The translations under genes and the position numbers were made by a program. Positions 7,901 through 14,337 of a DNA stretch of 26,007 nt are shown here, in pieces (within the stretch, counting starts at the first letter, position 1; every line of letters starts with the position of its first letter). Source of the stretch: an uncultured Eubacteriales bacterium (lineage in GTDB: Bacteria > Bacillota > Clostridia > Oscillospirales > CAG-272); assembly GCA_900542425.1 (NCBI GenBank), contig UQNQ01000023.1, positions 1-26,007 of the forward strand, given 5' to 3'. Under the pieces are notes generated by a model. It did no database searches. It worked only from the letters and a program-made list of their open reading frames with translations, and was not told the DNA's origin.

Positions 7901-10900
7901 GGATGCCGGACAAATGAAGTATCTGAAATACGGGGATCTTCTCTCTTGGCCGAGTGCTTCTTATGGTGCGTATAGTTCTACATCTTACTATGAAGTAAAA
8001 GCCGAAGGAACCGAGCAGTCCTCATTGATGAGATTGTGGGCGAATAAGGTATCTCTTAACACGAAACCTCAAGATTCTTGGGTTGACGTTAATGGCGAAT
8101 ACATTCTCTCCATTGAAGAAATCGCTGGCTCCAGAGTAACGGCTGAGGACGGTAGCTCCTATACGGCTGAATACAAAGTAAAAGCTGGTTTCGGTCCGTA
8201 CTATGACAGAACCAAAACTGCAACCGACAGCTACACCTATGTGCTGAAATTCACAAAGGTTGTAGAATACACGGGTGTTGAAGGCTCTGCACAGGCAATT
8301 ATTGATAAGACAAAGACTTTGATGATTCCGCTTTATCAGGGCGAAACCGGTACGGTTTCTACTCAGGTGAAAGCGACAACAGAAGAAGATTTTGCAAAAT
8401 ACACGATTGCAAACGGTTATTATATTGACGATGTAACCAGCTTGGTTTACGTGTTGGTCGACAAAGCGGAAATCGTTTATAAGACTGATGATGCCGGCAA
8501 TATTATTTACTCTGATGTCGTTTACGACTGGGATAACGGTACAGTAGCAAACGAAGAAGCAAATGTTCCTTTCTCCACCTATGGTGTTAACAAGTATGCT
8601 ACAATGACCGCTTTTGCGAAAGACAGAAGTGAAGAAGGCTGGTTCCCCGGCGCTTACTATGTCAAACTGGATGGCAAAACCTACACTGCGGTTGATACAA
8701 TGCCGGTTGTCATTGTAACACCTTCTGAAGACGGTTTTGAAATTACAACAACAACGCTTGCAAGCATTCCTGAAGAAGGACTCTTTGTAACGGCTTGGAA
8801 TGCAGCTGAAAATTATGGTGAGCTGAGTGCGATTGCTGTTCTTGGCGGAACAACCGGTGGTGAAACACCTGCTCCGACACCGACAGATGACAATCAGATC
8901 GTTTACCTTGATTCTTCCGCAAAATCTATTGTAAGAGCAAGTGAGTTCTCGAAGAGCTGGCTTGTTGTTGCTGATAAGTCCGCATATGCTCTGCCTACCG
9001 GCGAGGATATCGGTGTTATCTATCGTGAGTACTCCACTTACGAAGAAGCTGTTAAAGCGGCTTCCATTGATCTTAGCATCGTTGGCGGTCACTGGTACAA
9101 AGTTGACAAGAACGGCAAGATCGTTTCTGATATGACTTCTGTGGTCTATGAAGAGCTTGACGGAATTGTTATTGATTCGAGAGATTATATCACCGGAACT
9201 CATGGTGAAGGCGATAATCAGGTTCCTGTATACAGCCAGACATTCTTCCTTGATACAGATGGTGTTTACAAACTCGCCAATGTTCAGAAAGATCCTTCTG
9301 GTGTGATAATCGGCATCACAGGCGGAGCAGAATTTGTTCCTACCGTTGATGTAAGCCTGCTCTCTAAAGAGGATGTAGTTCTTCCTTCTACGGGCGTTTC
9401 GATTTACAGTCGTCCGAATGGTACATTCTTCTATAAGAATCTCGACGGCAAATATGTCCTCGTTACAGTTAACGCAGACAATACACTGACAGACGGTACT
9501 GAAATCACACTTTACAACTATGTATGGGCTATGGATGAGGCTGGTACTGGTTCTCAGACCTACACAGTAGAGACAGAGAATGCAGAACAGATCGTTTATA
9601 CAGTAGACGGAATCAACTTCATCGATAATGGCGACGGCACTTATACTGAGGTTACGATCGCTTCTGTTGCAGGATCTGACAAGGTTCTCCTGACGAAGGG
9701 TGATGCATTTGATACAAGTGCACACGATATGTGGAAAGTAACGTCTAAGACGTACACCACTGTTACAGTTGAAACTGTTAAAGTTTACACTGTTGGCGAC
9801 ATTTCCTTTATCGAAACTGCTGCTGGCTCTAGAGTCTATAAAGCAGTTACGGTATCTCCGATTGAAGGCGCTGCTGCCGGCACTCCGGACGCAACCATTG
9901 TAATCGGCGACGAGATTACTCTCGAGGATATCGTTGCAGAACTTGAGCCTGCTCAGGTAGTTGAAACTCCTTTCGTGAAGACTGTTACTGTTTATACATT
10001 TGATAACGAGACATACTTCCGTGAAACGAAAGCTGCTGTCGATGAGACTCCGGCTGAATACAAAGAAGTAACAATAACCGAATATACTTTCAATGGTAAG
10101 ACATATGCAATCATTACCGACGGTGCGGCTTATACGCTTCCTGAGGATAAGACGATTGACGATGCTACCAGCGAAGATAAGACGGTTATCATGTCTAGCG
10201 AGACAGTTACGCTTTACACTGAGATGTTCTATAAGAACGCTGATGGCGATTATAAGTTCATCTCTATCAACGATAAAGACGAGATTGTTGAAATCAGCGG
10301 TGCTCCGGTTATCGCTTACAACATCAACGACTTTACACGTGTAAGCGGAAGCGATCCTGACAATGCTGCCTATAAGTTTGGTGAGAATTATCTCGTTTCG
10401 ATTGATGGTAAATACTATCCGGCGGATAGCAACTATCGCAGAATTGAGGTTTCCTCCACAATTTCCGGCTTGAAGCAAGGTACAATTACCAAAGCGGATG
10501 CCGCAGGCAACACATATGCAACAATCAATGGCGTGAAGAACGTAAATGTTACAAACTATAAGTTTGAGTTCTTCTACAGAAATGCAGACAAGAGCGTTCT
10601 TTACAAAGCTGGCGATTCGACAAATGTAACGATCGCAAGCCAGGCAACCTACAACGCGCAGATTAAGACCGAGCAGGAAGCTTATGATAAAGCACTCGCG
10701 GCTTATGAAGCAGCTGTTGATAAGGGCTATCTCAGCGAAGAGAGACTCGCTTACTATAAAGAGGCTGTCGAAGCTGCAGAAGAGGCTTTGAATGCTAAGA
10801 AGAATTCGTTGCTTGATAAGTACTTCAACGGTAGATTCTGGTGTGTTGCGAACTCCCCGTATTACAGCTATGTTGTAATTAATCAGGGTACGTTCCAGCA

Positions 10901-10982
10901 GCCTGTTTCGAACCTGACGTTCTACTACATTCAGGTTGGCGACACATATTGTGTCTTCTCAGACGAATTTGTTCTGAACTAA
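4929..10982 (+). CDS. Giant SLH-domain surface protein, probable S-layer protein
   Basis: This is a 2017-residue exported protein. A signal peptide (about 1-27, GLSAA before the mature GKW) leads into three S-layer homology domains: about 30-80, 82-137 (with GNGDGTFSPDKAITLAEA) and 145-196 (TFNPDYELTYGEA). SLH triplets generally hold proteins non-covalently to secondary wall polymers, so it should sit outside the cell wall. The rest has no enzyme motif that I recognise. It is rich in Thr, Asp, Tyr, Val and Gly and looks all-beta. A Ca-loop-like DVDGDGRFD lies near 499, a Thr/Pro linker (TPAPTPTDD) near 1310-1320, a series of repeats at about 1435-1890, and a short Ala/Glu-rich helical coiled coil at about 1910-1960. 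AGGAGG is five bases before the ATG. Tandem promoters and biased codons suggest high expression. Structural S-layer function is inferred. Confidence 0.9.
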   Translation: MKNFKRILALVIATIMVVGTTAGLSAAGKWYSEAVTYLENTGIATIGTKADEKITRNEFVLWVAKLETKQLDDSAWNDEIANTTFTDVTDEHHKAAIAYSQRRGFIIGNGDGTFSPDKAITLAEACAVIVRLMGYENKVDDTSDEAWALNYMQVAATYCHAMDETFYKETATFNPDYELTYGEAAYLLATIMNFNKKPTDSDYSETSDGIDLGEYFDQNPNVGKVSKSYYVAKMDRVSNGLSMARLIHCGGKQVERFTNEIKKVDGEGNPVYVILVATDGSDVLEISGEEFLKLLRVSLGLAPEKTDDPANEIYEAEINAFEYVDVGSMVNVVVDKSTGDVTSFSVSGNSVIVDTYLQATSAKAGEAYGDGSNGASEESNMIISADDLSKFVGWTFREISDTENTVPVLPLSYDAENDVTSWTNIVKNAQGVVTSAVLNFRGQKYNVGTNSDIEIMKISTKVNEESGKEEVVQTTLTADEAVKTLINVAQGECFVVFNDVDGDGRFDTAFIKESDPFLFTGTMNVQGSTTNKYDYYSSVSGGEVVGNAQMKGNAIGTIFYNQKVEFAQGGTSGVADYRTDGYKLVASTTNKLQIVLRASNKHLLIDGYTANYGSASPHFYTVADIASFNVGIIEDIDAFALDNYYIAKIKTTSGETKTVYIPISIPATTTLPITVAGATADYTFDSSTWGVFLDQAKDELIESGIVSGVEDPAYRQATAAWMAGKYVQFVTDADNKVVFIIGTDSQVGTSGFVTGVSKTETGDNTYNVSIATSGIGTVSDEAYYLEAAFNEDIGEYRITTEYTLAGLGYGTSYVASAFEPGKLVLANTTGVWYFGNGATSTAGNNFPYYGYNQSRHMLTSITGKNPHNTTIGLLNEAINSEIYNATAERNTKSNGTYQEGIGHVAAWSVDEDGIVHDANGTKVAFSYVATGRGGVNGVSTYEVRANASSMFDWENYEVYNAIFAGKLGDPNAMKDGKVAPGEDLIYVTVMQDAGQMKYLKYGDLLSWPSASYGAYSSTSYYEVKAEGTEQSSLMRLWANKVSLNTKPQDSWVDVNGEYILSIEEIAGSRVTAEDGSSYTAEYKVKAGFGPYYDRTKTATDSYTYVLKFTKVVEYTGVEGSAQAIIDKTKTLMIPLYQGETGTVSTQVKATTEEDFAKYTIANGYYIDDVTSLVYVLVDKAEIVYKTDDAGNIIYSDVVYDWDNGTVANEEANVPFSTYGVNKYATMTAFAKDRSEEGWFPGAYYVKLDGKTYTAVDTMPVVIVTPSEDGFEITTTTLASIPEEGLFVTAWNAAENYGELSAIAVLGGTTGGETPAPTPTDDNQIVYLDSSAKSIVRASEFSKSWLVVADKSAYALPTGEDIGVIYREYSTYEEAVKAASIDLSIVGGHWYKVDKNGKIVSDMTSVVYEELDGIVIDSRDYITGTHGEGDNQVPVYSQTFFLDTDGVYKLANVQKDPSGVIIGITGGAEFVPTVDVSLLSKEDVVLPSTGVSIYSRPNGTFFYKNLDGKYVLVTVNADNTLTDGTEITLYNYVWAMDEAGTGSQTYTVETENAEQIVYTVDGINFIDNGDGTYTEVTIASVAGSDKVLLTKGDAFDTSAHDMWKVTSKTYTTVTVETVKVYTVGDISFIETAAGSRVYKAVTVSPIEGAAAGTPDATIVIGDEITLEDIVAELEPAQVVETPFVKTVTVYTFDNETYFRETKAAVDETPAEYKEVTITEYTFNGKTYAIITDGAAYTLPEDKTIDDATSEDKTVIMSSETVTLYTEMFYKNADGDYKFISINDKDEIVEISGAPVIAYNINDFTRVSGSDPDNAAYKFGENYLVSIDGKYYPADSNYRRIEVSSTISGLKQGTITKADAAGNTYATINGVKNVNVTNYKFEFFYRNADKSVLYKAGDSTNVTIASQATYNAQIKTEQEAYDKALAAYEAAVDKGYLSEERLAYYKEAVEAAEEALNAKKNSLLDKYFNGRFWCVANSPYYSYVVINQGTFQQPVSNLTFYYIQVGDTYCVFSDEFVLN
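9243..10610 (+). repeat. Degenerate beta-rich repeats in the SLH protein
   Basis: At least seven imperfect protein repeats share an aromatic pair, a polar turn and a Tyr. They are FFLDTDGVYK (near residue 1439), FFYKNLDGKY (1498), NFIDNGDGTY (1561), SFIETAAGSRVY (1624), TYFRETKAAVDETPAEY (1694), MFYKNADGDY (1764) and FFYRNADKSVLY (1880). Many are preceded by a strand such as VYTVDG, VYTVGD or VYTFDN and followed by a VTI/VTV-type strand. The spacing is irregular (about 60-120 residues), so they look like old duplications and not a recent tandem array. Confidence 0.6.
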
Positions 10983-11006
10983 TTTGTAGTATTCCCTAAT
11001 TACAAT

Positions 11007-11041
11007 AAAGAGATGGCTCCCGAAAGGGAGTCATCTCTTTT
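11007..11041. terminator. Shared convergent terminator after the SLH gene
   Basis: AAAGAGATG-G-CTCCC pairs with GGGAG-T-CATCTCTTT around a GAAA loop (11022-11025) with one G-T wobble and trailing T's. It lies 25 bp after the SLH stop. The right arm contains the stop codon of the convergent minus-strand gene (TGA at 11031-11033), so one hairpin can serve both genes. Confidence 0.85.
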
Positions 11042-11408
11042 CTTCTGTCTTTCTTTTTTTAGATGTTGCCGCGATAATGATTGCTATAATAATGATGATT
11101 GCGACAACAGCAAGAAGCCATCCCCATGTCATAGCAGCATCGTCATTGTTTTCAGAAGGCGCAGTTGTACTGATACTGCCGGAATTGTCGGTAAGATTAT
11201 CCGTAGCAGAGATATCCCCTGAACTGGTATTTCCATTGTTATTGCCACTTCCGTCTAAATTACCGTCTTGATTTTCCGTTACGTTTCCGTTGTTGTTCGG
11301 TGTATCTGCATATATGGCCATTCCGCTTGAAAGCTGTGCAAACATAAAAATGGTGATTAAAAAGATGGATAAGACAGAAAATATCAAATCTCTTTTTGAT
11401 TTTTTCAT
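11031..11408 (-). CDS. Small exported membrane-anchored protein, unknown function
   Basis: This 125-residue protein has a signal peptide or first membrane helix (about 8-34, with SSGMAIYA before a polar region), then an Asn/Gly/Ser/Asp-rich low-complexity segment (about 36-88). A second very hydrophobic helix (about 93-116, IIIIIAIIIAA) is followed by the basic cytoplasmic tail KKRKTEEKR. The layout predicts a short external linker with a C-terminal membrane anchor and the tail inside; no LPXTG sorting motif is seen. The ribosome site is weak (GGAA before the ATG). It is convergent with the giant SLH gene and shares its terminator, which is only a positional link. No family is recognised. Confidence 0.75.
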   Translation of the reverse strand: MKKSKRDLIFSVLSIFLITIFMFAQLSSGMAIYADTPNNNGNVTENQDGNLDGSGNNNGNTSSGDISATDNLTDNSGSISTTAPSENNDDAAMTWGWLLAVVAIIIIIAIIIAATSKKRKTEEKR

Positions 11409-11420
11409 TGCTTTTCCGTT

Positions 11421-11438
11421 ACACTGTAGAAACAGTGT
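11421..11438 (-). promoter_or_regulatory. Leader hairpin upstream of the small membrane protein
   Basis: ACACTG (11421-11426) and CAGTGT (11433-11438) form a perfect 6 bp stem with a six-base loop, ending 12 bp before the start codon at 11408. It lies just ahead of the weak ribosome site and could affect translation, but a dyad-symmetric protein site is equally possible. No convincing promoter could be picked out in 11439-11556. A longer A/T-rich dyad (AAAATCCG/CGGATTTT, 11471-11502) is also present there. Confidence 0.4.
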
Positions 11439-11556
11439 TCTGCCTCATTCATATGGCAATAAAATATTGAAAAATCCGTATATGATAAATAATGCGGATT
11501 TTGACTGGGTGTCATTTTCAGTATTTCATAAAAAAACTCAAATTATACAGAAAGAC

Positions 11557-11592
11557 AAAAAAGAGTCTCTGTCAGTGCAGAGACTCTTTTTT
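11557..11592 (-). terminator. Rho-independent terminator of the egsA gene
   Basis: A 15 bp perfect inverted repeat (11557-11571 with 11578-11592, core GAGTCTCTG/CAGAGACTC) has a six-base loop and U runs on both sides. It lies four bases past the stop codon of the minus-strand dehydrogenase gene. Confidence 0.9.
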
Positions 11593-11596
11593 ATTT

Positions 11597-12877
11597 TTAT
11601 TGAAGAGACGTTAAAAGTGAATCAATTCCCAGCATGTCAAGAATTCTTAAAAGTGTGATACGACGGCGCATATATGGACTGTACCGAAGCGCTTCAAGTG
11701 CGAATTCTGGTGTTAGGTTGGCATTTTCAAGTTCTGTTACACACCCCGCGCGCTTCATCATGTCTAAGAGCAAATCCACATCGGGAAGATCATTTTGAAT
11801 GGAATCAAGAATATCCGGCCAACGTGCTTGCAGAACGGCAGGATCAATCGCATCTGTTGGGTTGGGAACATTATATCCGATAATTTCTTCCCGATTCTTT
11901 GGACTGTAATGAGAAAGGACATCTTCGAGATCCAATACTTCCTTATGCGGGGAAATGGTAGGATAAGCTAAGAGCTTTTTGTATATTCGTGTTACGAGCA
12001 GCGTTGCGATTCCGACTTTTTTGCCGTGAAAATCGGGCCAAATGCCTTTTTCAAGTTTGTGTATTTCCCAGAAATGCGAGACAACATGTTCTGCTCCGGA
12101 CGCCGGTCTGGTACATTTGGCAAGTTGCATGGCACAACCGGTAAGAATAAGAGAATCCATGATTGCTTTTGCGGCATCCGGATCACATAGGGTTACATTA
12201 TCAGCCATAGCAACAACATCGGCAACGGCTTTTTTTACAAGAGAAACGATATTTTCACAATAATATTCATCGATTGTATAATGGGCAACTTTCCAATCGA
12301 CGATTCCTACATATTTGCCGAGGATATCGCCAAAGCCTGCTGCTTTCAATTCCGTCGGGGAAGCGGCAAGAATATTCGTATCGGCAATGACAACGGACGG
12401 TTGCCGGCAAGGATAAGAAATTTTAAAATTATTGTCAATCAGCGGAGCCGAATCTGAAGCAAAACCATCCATGGACGGTGCGGTTGCAAAAATTGCGAAA
12501 GCTTTGTTCGTTTTTGCTGCGGCATATCTGCAAACATCGTTGACAGAGCCTGTTCCGACAGAAAGAATTCCGTCATATGCATCGGCGGCACGCATAATTT
12601 CATTGGATGTGGACATATAGGCATAGCGCATATCAGGATAAATCTTCGTTTCATACTGAAATCCGCATTCATCCAGGGATTGAAGAAGTCCGTCTGAAAC
12701 CCGGATGGCATTTTCATCGGATACCAGATAAATTTTTTTAGGGAATCCGCTCTGCTCTAAAATTTCCCCTACCTTATGAACAAGTCCGCGGTCTGCTTCA
12801 TATGTTTTTAAATCGAAATGATGTGTTCTGCCGCAGGGACAGTTTTGAAACCTTTCCAGTATTGCTTTTAAATCCAT
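11597..12877 (-). CDS. egsA: sn-Glycerol-1-phosphate dehydrogenase, AraM/EgsA type
   Basis: This 426-residue enzyme belongs to the iron-containing alcohol dehydrogenase-like superfamily. Members of this branch reduce dihydroxyacetone phosphate to sn-glycerol-1-phosphate with NAD(P)H in the cytosol. Visible motifs are the nucleotide-binding GTGSVNDVCRYAA (about 108-120), the G1PDH signature ATAPSMDGFAS (131-141), and the metal-ligand set Asp184 (GFGD), His264 (SGAEH) and His284 (DFHGKK). The N-terminus carries CPCGRTHH. The start is set at 12877. GGAGG lies 8 bases before this ATG, whereas the longer reading from 12940 would begin inside the -35 box of the promoter at 12912-12940. It is a single-gene unit. 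The enzyme class is well supported; the exact substrate is inferred from family. Confidence 0.88.
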   Translation of the reverse strand: MDLKAILERFQNCPCGRTHHFDLKTYEADRGLVHKVGEILEQSGFPKKIYLVSDENAIRVSDGLLQSLDECGFQYETKIYPDMRYAYMSTSNEIMRAADAYDGILSVGTGSVNDVCRYAAAKTNKAFAIFATAPSMDGFASDSAPLIDNNFKISYPCRQPSVVIADTNILAASPTELKAAGFGDILGKYVGIVDWKVAHYTIDEYYCENIVSLVKKAVADVVAMADNVTLCDPDAAKAIMDSLILTGCAMQLAKCTRPASGAEHVVSHFWEIHKLEKGIWPDFHGKKVGIATLLVTRIYKKLLAYPTISPHKEVLDLEDVLSHYSPKNREEIIGYNVPNPTDAIDPAVLQARWPDILDSIQNDLPDVDLLLDMMKRAGCVTELENANLTPEFALEALRYSPYMRRRITLLRILDMLGIDSLLTSLQ

Positions 12878-12911
12878 GATTGATACCTCCATTTGACTCT
12901 GTAACAAAAAA

Positions 12912-12940
12912 AGTATACGCTTTTCTTTGGAGAAAGTCAA
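12912..12940 (-). promoter_or_regulatory. Sigma-A promoter of egsA
   Basis: On the minus strand TTGACT (12935-12940), a 17 bp spacer and TATACT (12912-12917) give an expected start near 12905 and a leader of about 28 bases. Its position rules out the upstream ATG at 12940. Confidence 0.8.
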
Positions 12941-13045
12941 TGTAAATGAGAAAAAAAGTAAATTTTACAAAATTCACTTTTTTTTATGAGGAAAAAATGA
13001 TAAAATATAACTTGATATATCATAACAGAAATGAGGGTACATATA

Positions 13046-13747
13046 GTGAAAAAAGCAATTTGGAAGATTATGCTCATAATTTGTTTGATTCCTCTTGGGG
13101 TGGCGTTTGTACTTACAGGGATATACTGTTTATTCAGCAATCAATTTTTTGAATGGTTTTGGATTACGGAATGGATGTGTAGCCTGCCGGAAATTCTTGC
13201 CTATTATGTGATTTATTTTTCCGTTTTTGCGTTTTTTGGCGTAACAGCATTTTATGTTTTCTATGAAAAGGCAACAAAGGCGGTTCTGATGTCGCTGGTT
13301 CTTGTGGGGATCTCTTTTGTTTTTCCCATCCTTCGGTATGTTGTACGTCATTTTTGTTTCTTATCGACAAGGACAGCCGCTGATATGTGGGTCGTTTTCG
13401 AAACAGATTTGGATACGTCCTTTGTCCTTTTGATTTATGTTGTTATTGCATTATTTGTGGTATGGATTGAAAAGGCTTTTTACAAATGGATTTTAAAAGA
13501 AAAGCCGGAAAGAACAAAAAAAATGTTTTCTCCTAAGAATCCTGTGGGGCTTGCTATGTTGATTTTCTTTGCAGCCCGTGCAGTACTTTCCACTTTGATG
13601 TTTGTTTTAGACGGAGAGTACACTGCAGAGAGTCTGTTTTTAATTGGGATTGAATACGTGATTAACCTTGTTGGCTTTTTTGTCGGTTCCTTTGGCGCAT
13701 CGATTTGTGCAAAATATTTGGATGCCGCAAGAGCTGCCGGAAAGTAA
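13046..13747 (+). CDS. Six-helix integral membrane protein, unknown function
   Basis: This 233-residue hydrophobic protein has about six predicted membrane helices, at roughly 9-31, 48-72, 78-98, 125-147, 167-188 and 197-225. A basic loop (KEKPERTKKMFSPK) lies between helices 4 and 5. No transport, enzymatic or sensor motif is recognisable. The preferred start is GTG at 13046, because GAGGG lies 8 bases upstream; an ATG at 13031 would add five residues but would overlap that ribosome site. It diverges from egsA and has no clear promoter of its own beyond an A/T-rich upstream stretch (TAAAAT near 12999-13006). Reading on past its stop one enters the probable pseudogene at 13750-14187. Confidence 0.75.
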   Translation: MKKAIWKIMLIICLIPLGVAFVLTGIYCLFSNQFFEWFWITEWMCSLPEILAYYVIYFSVFAFFGVTAFYVFYEKATKAVLMSLVLVGISFVFPILRYVVRHFCFLSTRTAADMWVVFETDLDTSFVLLIYVVIALFVVWIEKAFYKWILKEKPERTKKMFSPKNPVGLAMLIFFAARAVLSTLMFVLDGEYTAESLFLIGIEYVINLVGFFVGSFGASICAKYLDAARAAGK

Positions 13748-13749
13748 CG

Positions 13750-14187
13750 GAAGGAAAGGCTTCAAACGAGTACGGCAACACTCTTATTGTACGGCTTACC
13801 ATAAGCGAGGATATGATAGAAAAGCCTGAAGAGGGTAAGAGCTTTCGGGAATAAAAAATAAGAGTGGCGGAGATTAACGCTGTCATCAATCTGAGGTTTT
13901 ATAATTGGTGTATGGAAAACGGCAGGGACGCAATATGAAGCCCATACATATCAGGAAGATTGTGAAATTGTTTTGCTTTTCGGAACAGTCGGAACGATGA
14001 GCGAAAACTTTATTGTCGTTTGTATATGAGCACGGTAGATGGAGAAAGAGCTTGTAATTGGACATTGAAATTGTGCGGTGATTTATGCTATCTGAAAATG
14101 ATTTTCTTTTTATATATAAATTGATCGTTAGTCCCAAAAAGCGATTCTTTCTTTATGGATGAGATCAAAAAGGAGTTAATGCTATAA
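13750..14187 (+). pseudogene. Probable decayed gene, several stops and frame changes
   Basis: No intact reading frame exists here, but protein-like text runs through the stretch. One plus frame reads GKASNEYGNTLIVRLTISED and on to KSFRE, then TAA (13852), then KIRVAEINAVINLRFYNW to NGRDAI, then TGA. A second frame takes over with QYEAHTYQEDCEIVLLFGTV to FIVVCI and TGA (14027). The first frame resumes at 14026 (MSTVDGERACNWTLKLCGDL...), passes a TGA (14122), and ends SFFMDEIKKELML with TAA at 14185. A strong hairpin follows eight bases later, as after a real gene. I could not assign a family. The alternative is chance readings in non-coding DNA. Nothing else is seen between 14188 and 14337 except the hairpins. 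Confidence 0.4.
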
Positions 14188-14194
14188 ATCAATT

Positions 14195-14226
14195 CATGCC
14201 CGCCGAAAAAATTTTCGGCGGGCATG
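14195..14226. terminator. Strong inverted repeat, probable bidirectional terminator
   Basis: CATGCCCGCCGAAAA (14195-14209) pairs perfectly with TTTTCGGCGGGCATG (14212-14226). It stands eight bases after the last stop of the plus-strand pseudogene and 111 bp after the rsgA stop on the minus strand, so it could end either unit. Neither side has a strong U run (plus ATGTTCTTT, minus AATTGATTTAT), so its efficiency is uncertain. A small dyad ACCCAT/ATGGGT (14258-14272) lies between it and rsgA. Confidence 0.6.
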
Positions 14227-14337
14227 ATGTTCTTTCGAGATTTTGATTTTAGCTTTCACCCATCAAATGGGTTCCTAAGATAAAGTTCCGAAAGAAGTAA
14301 AATTTATCAGAAAAAATTTTTACAAAAAGACAGAAAG

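Noticed and set aside
8022..10478. 818-codon open frame on the minus strand inside the SLH gene
   Set aside because: The same reasons apply: it follows from avoidance of TTA, CTA and TCA codons in the sense frame, and its text is not protein-like.
11471..11502. Dyad AAAATCCG/CGGATTTT as a terminator
   Set aside because: It has a 16-base A/T-rich loop and no gene ending nearby that needs it; the perfect hairpin at 11557-11592 already ends egsA.
12878..12940. 21-residue N-terminal extension of the glycerol-1-phosphate dehydrogenase
   Set aside because: The ATG at 12940 lies in the -35 box of the promoter, and an intermediate ATG at 12892 covers the GGAGG ribosome site used for 12877.
13886..14137. 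83-codon minus-strand frame in the 13748-14337 gap
   Set aside because: It has no good ribosome site or promoter. The plus-strand fragments read more like real protein and explain the region better.
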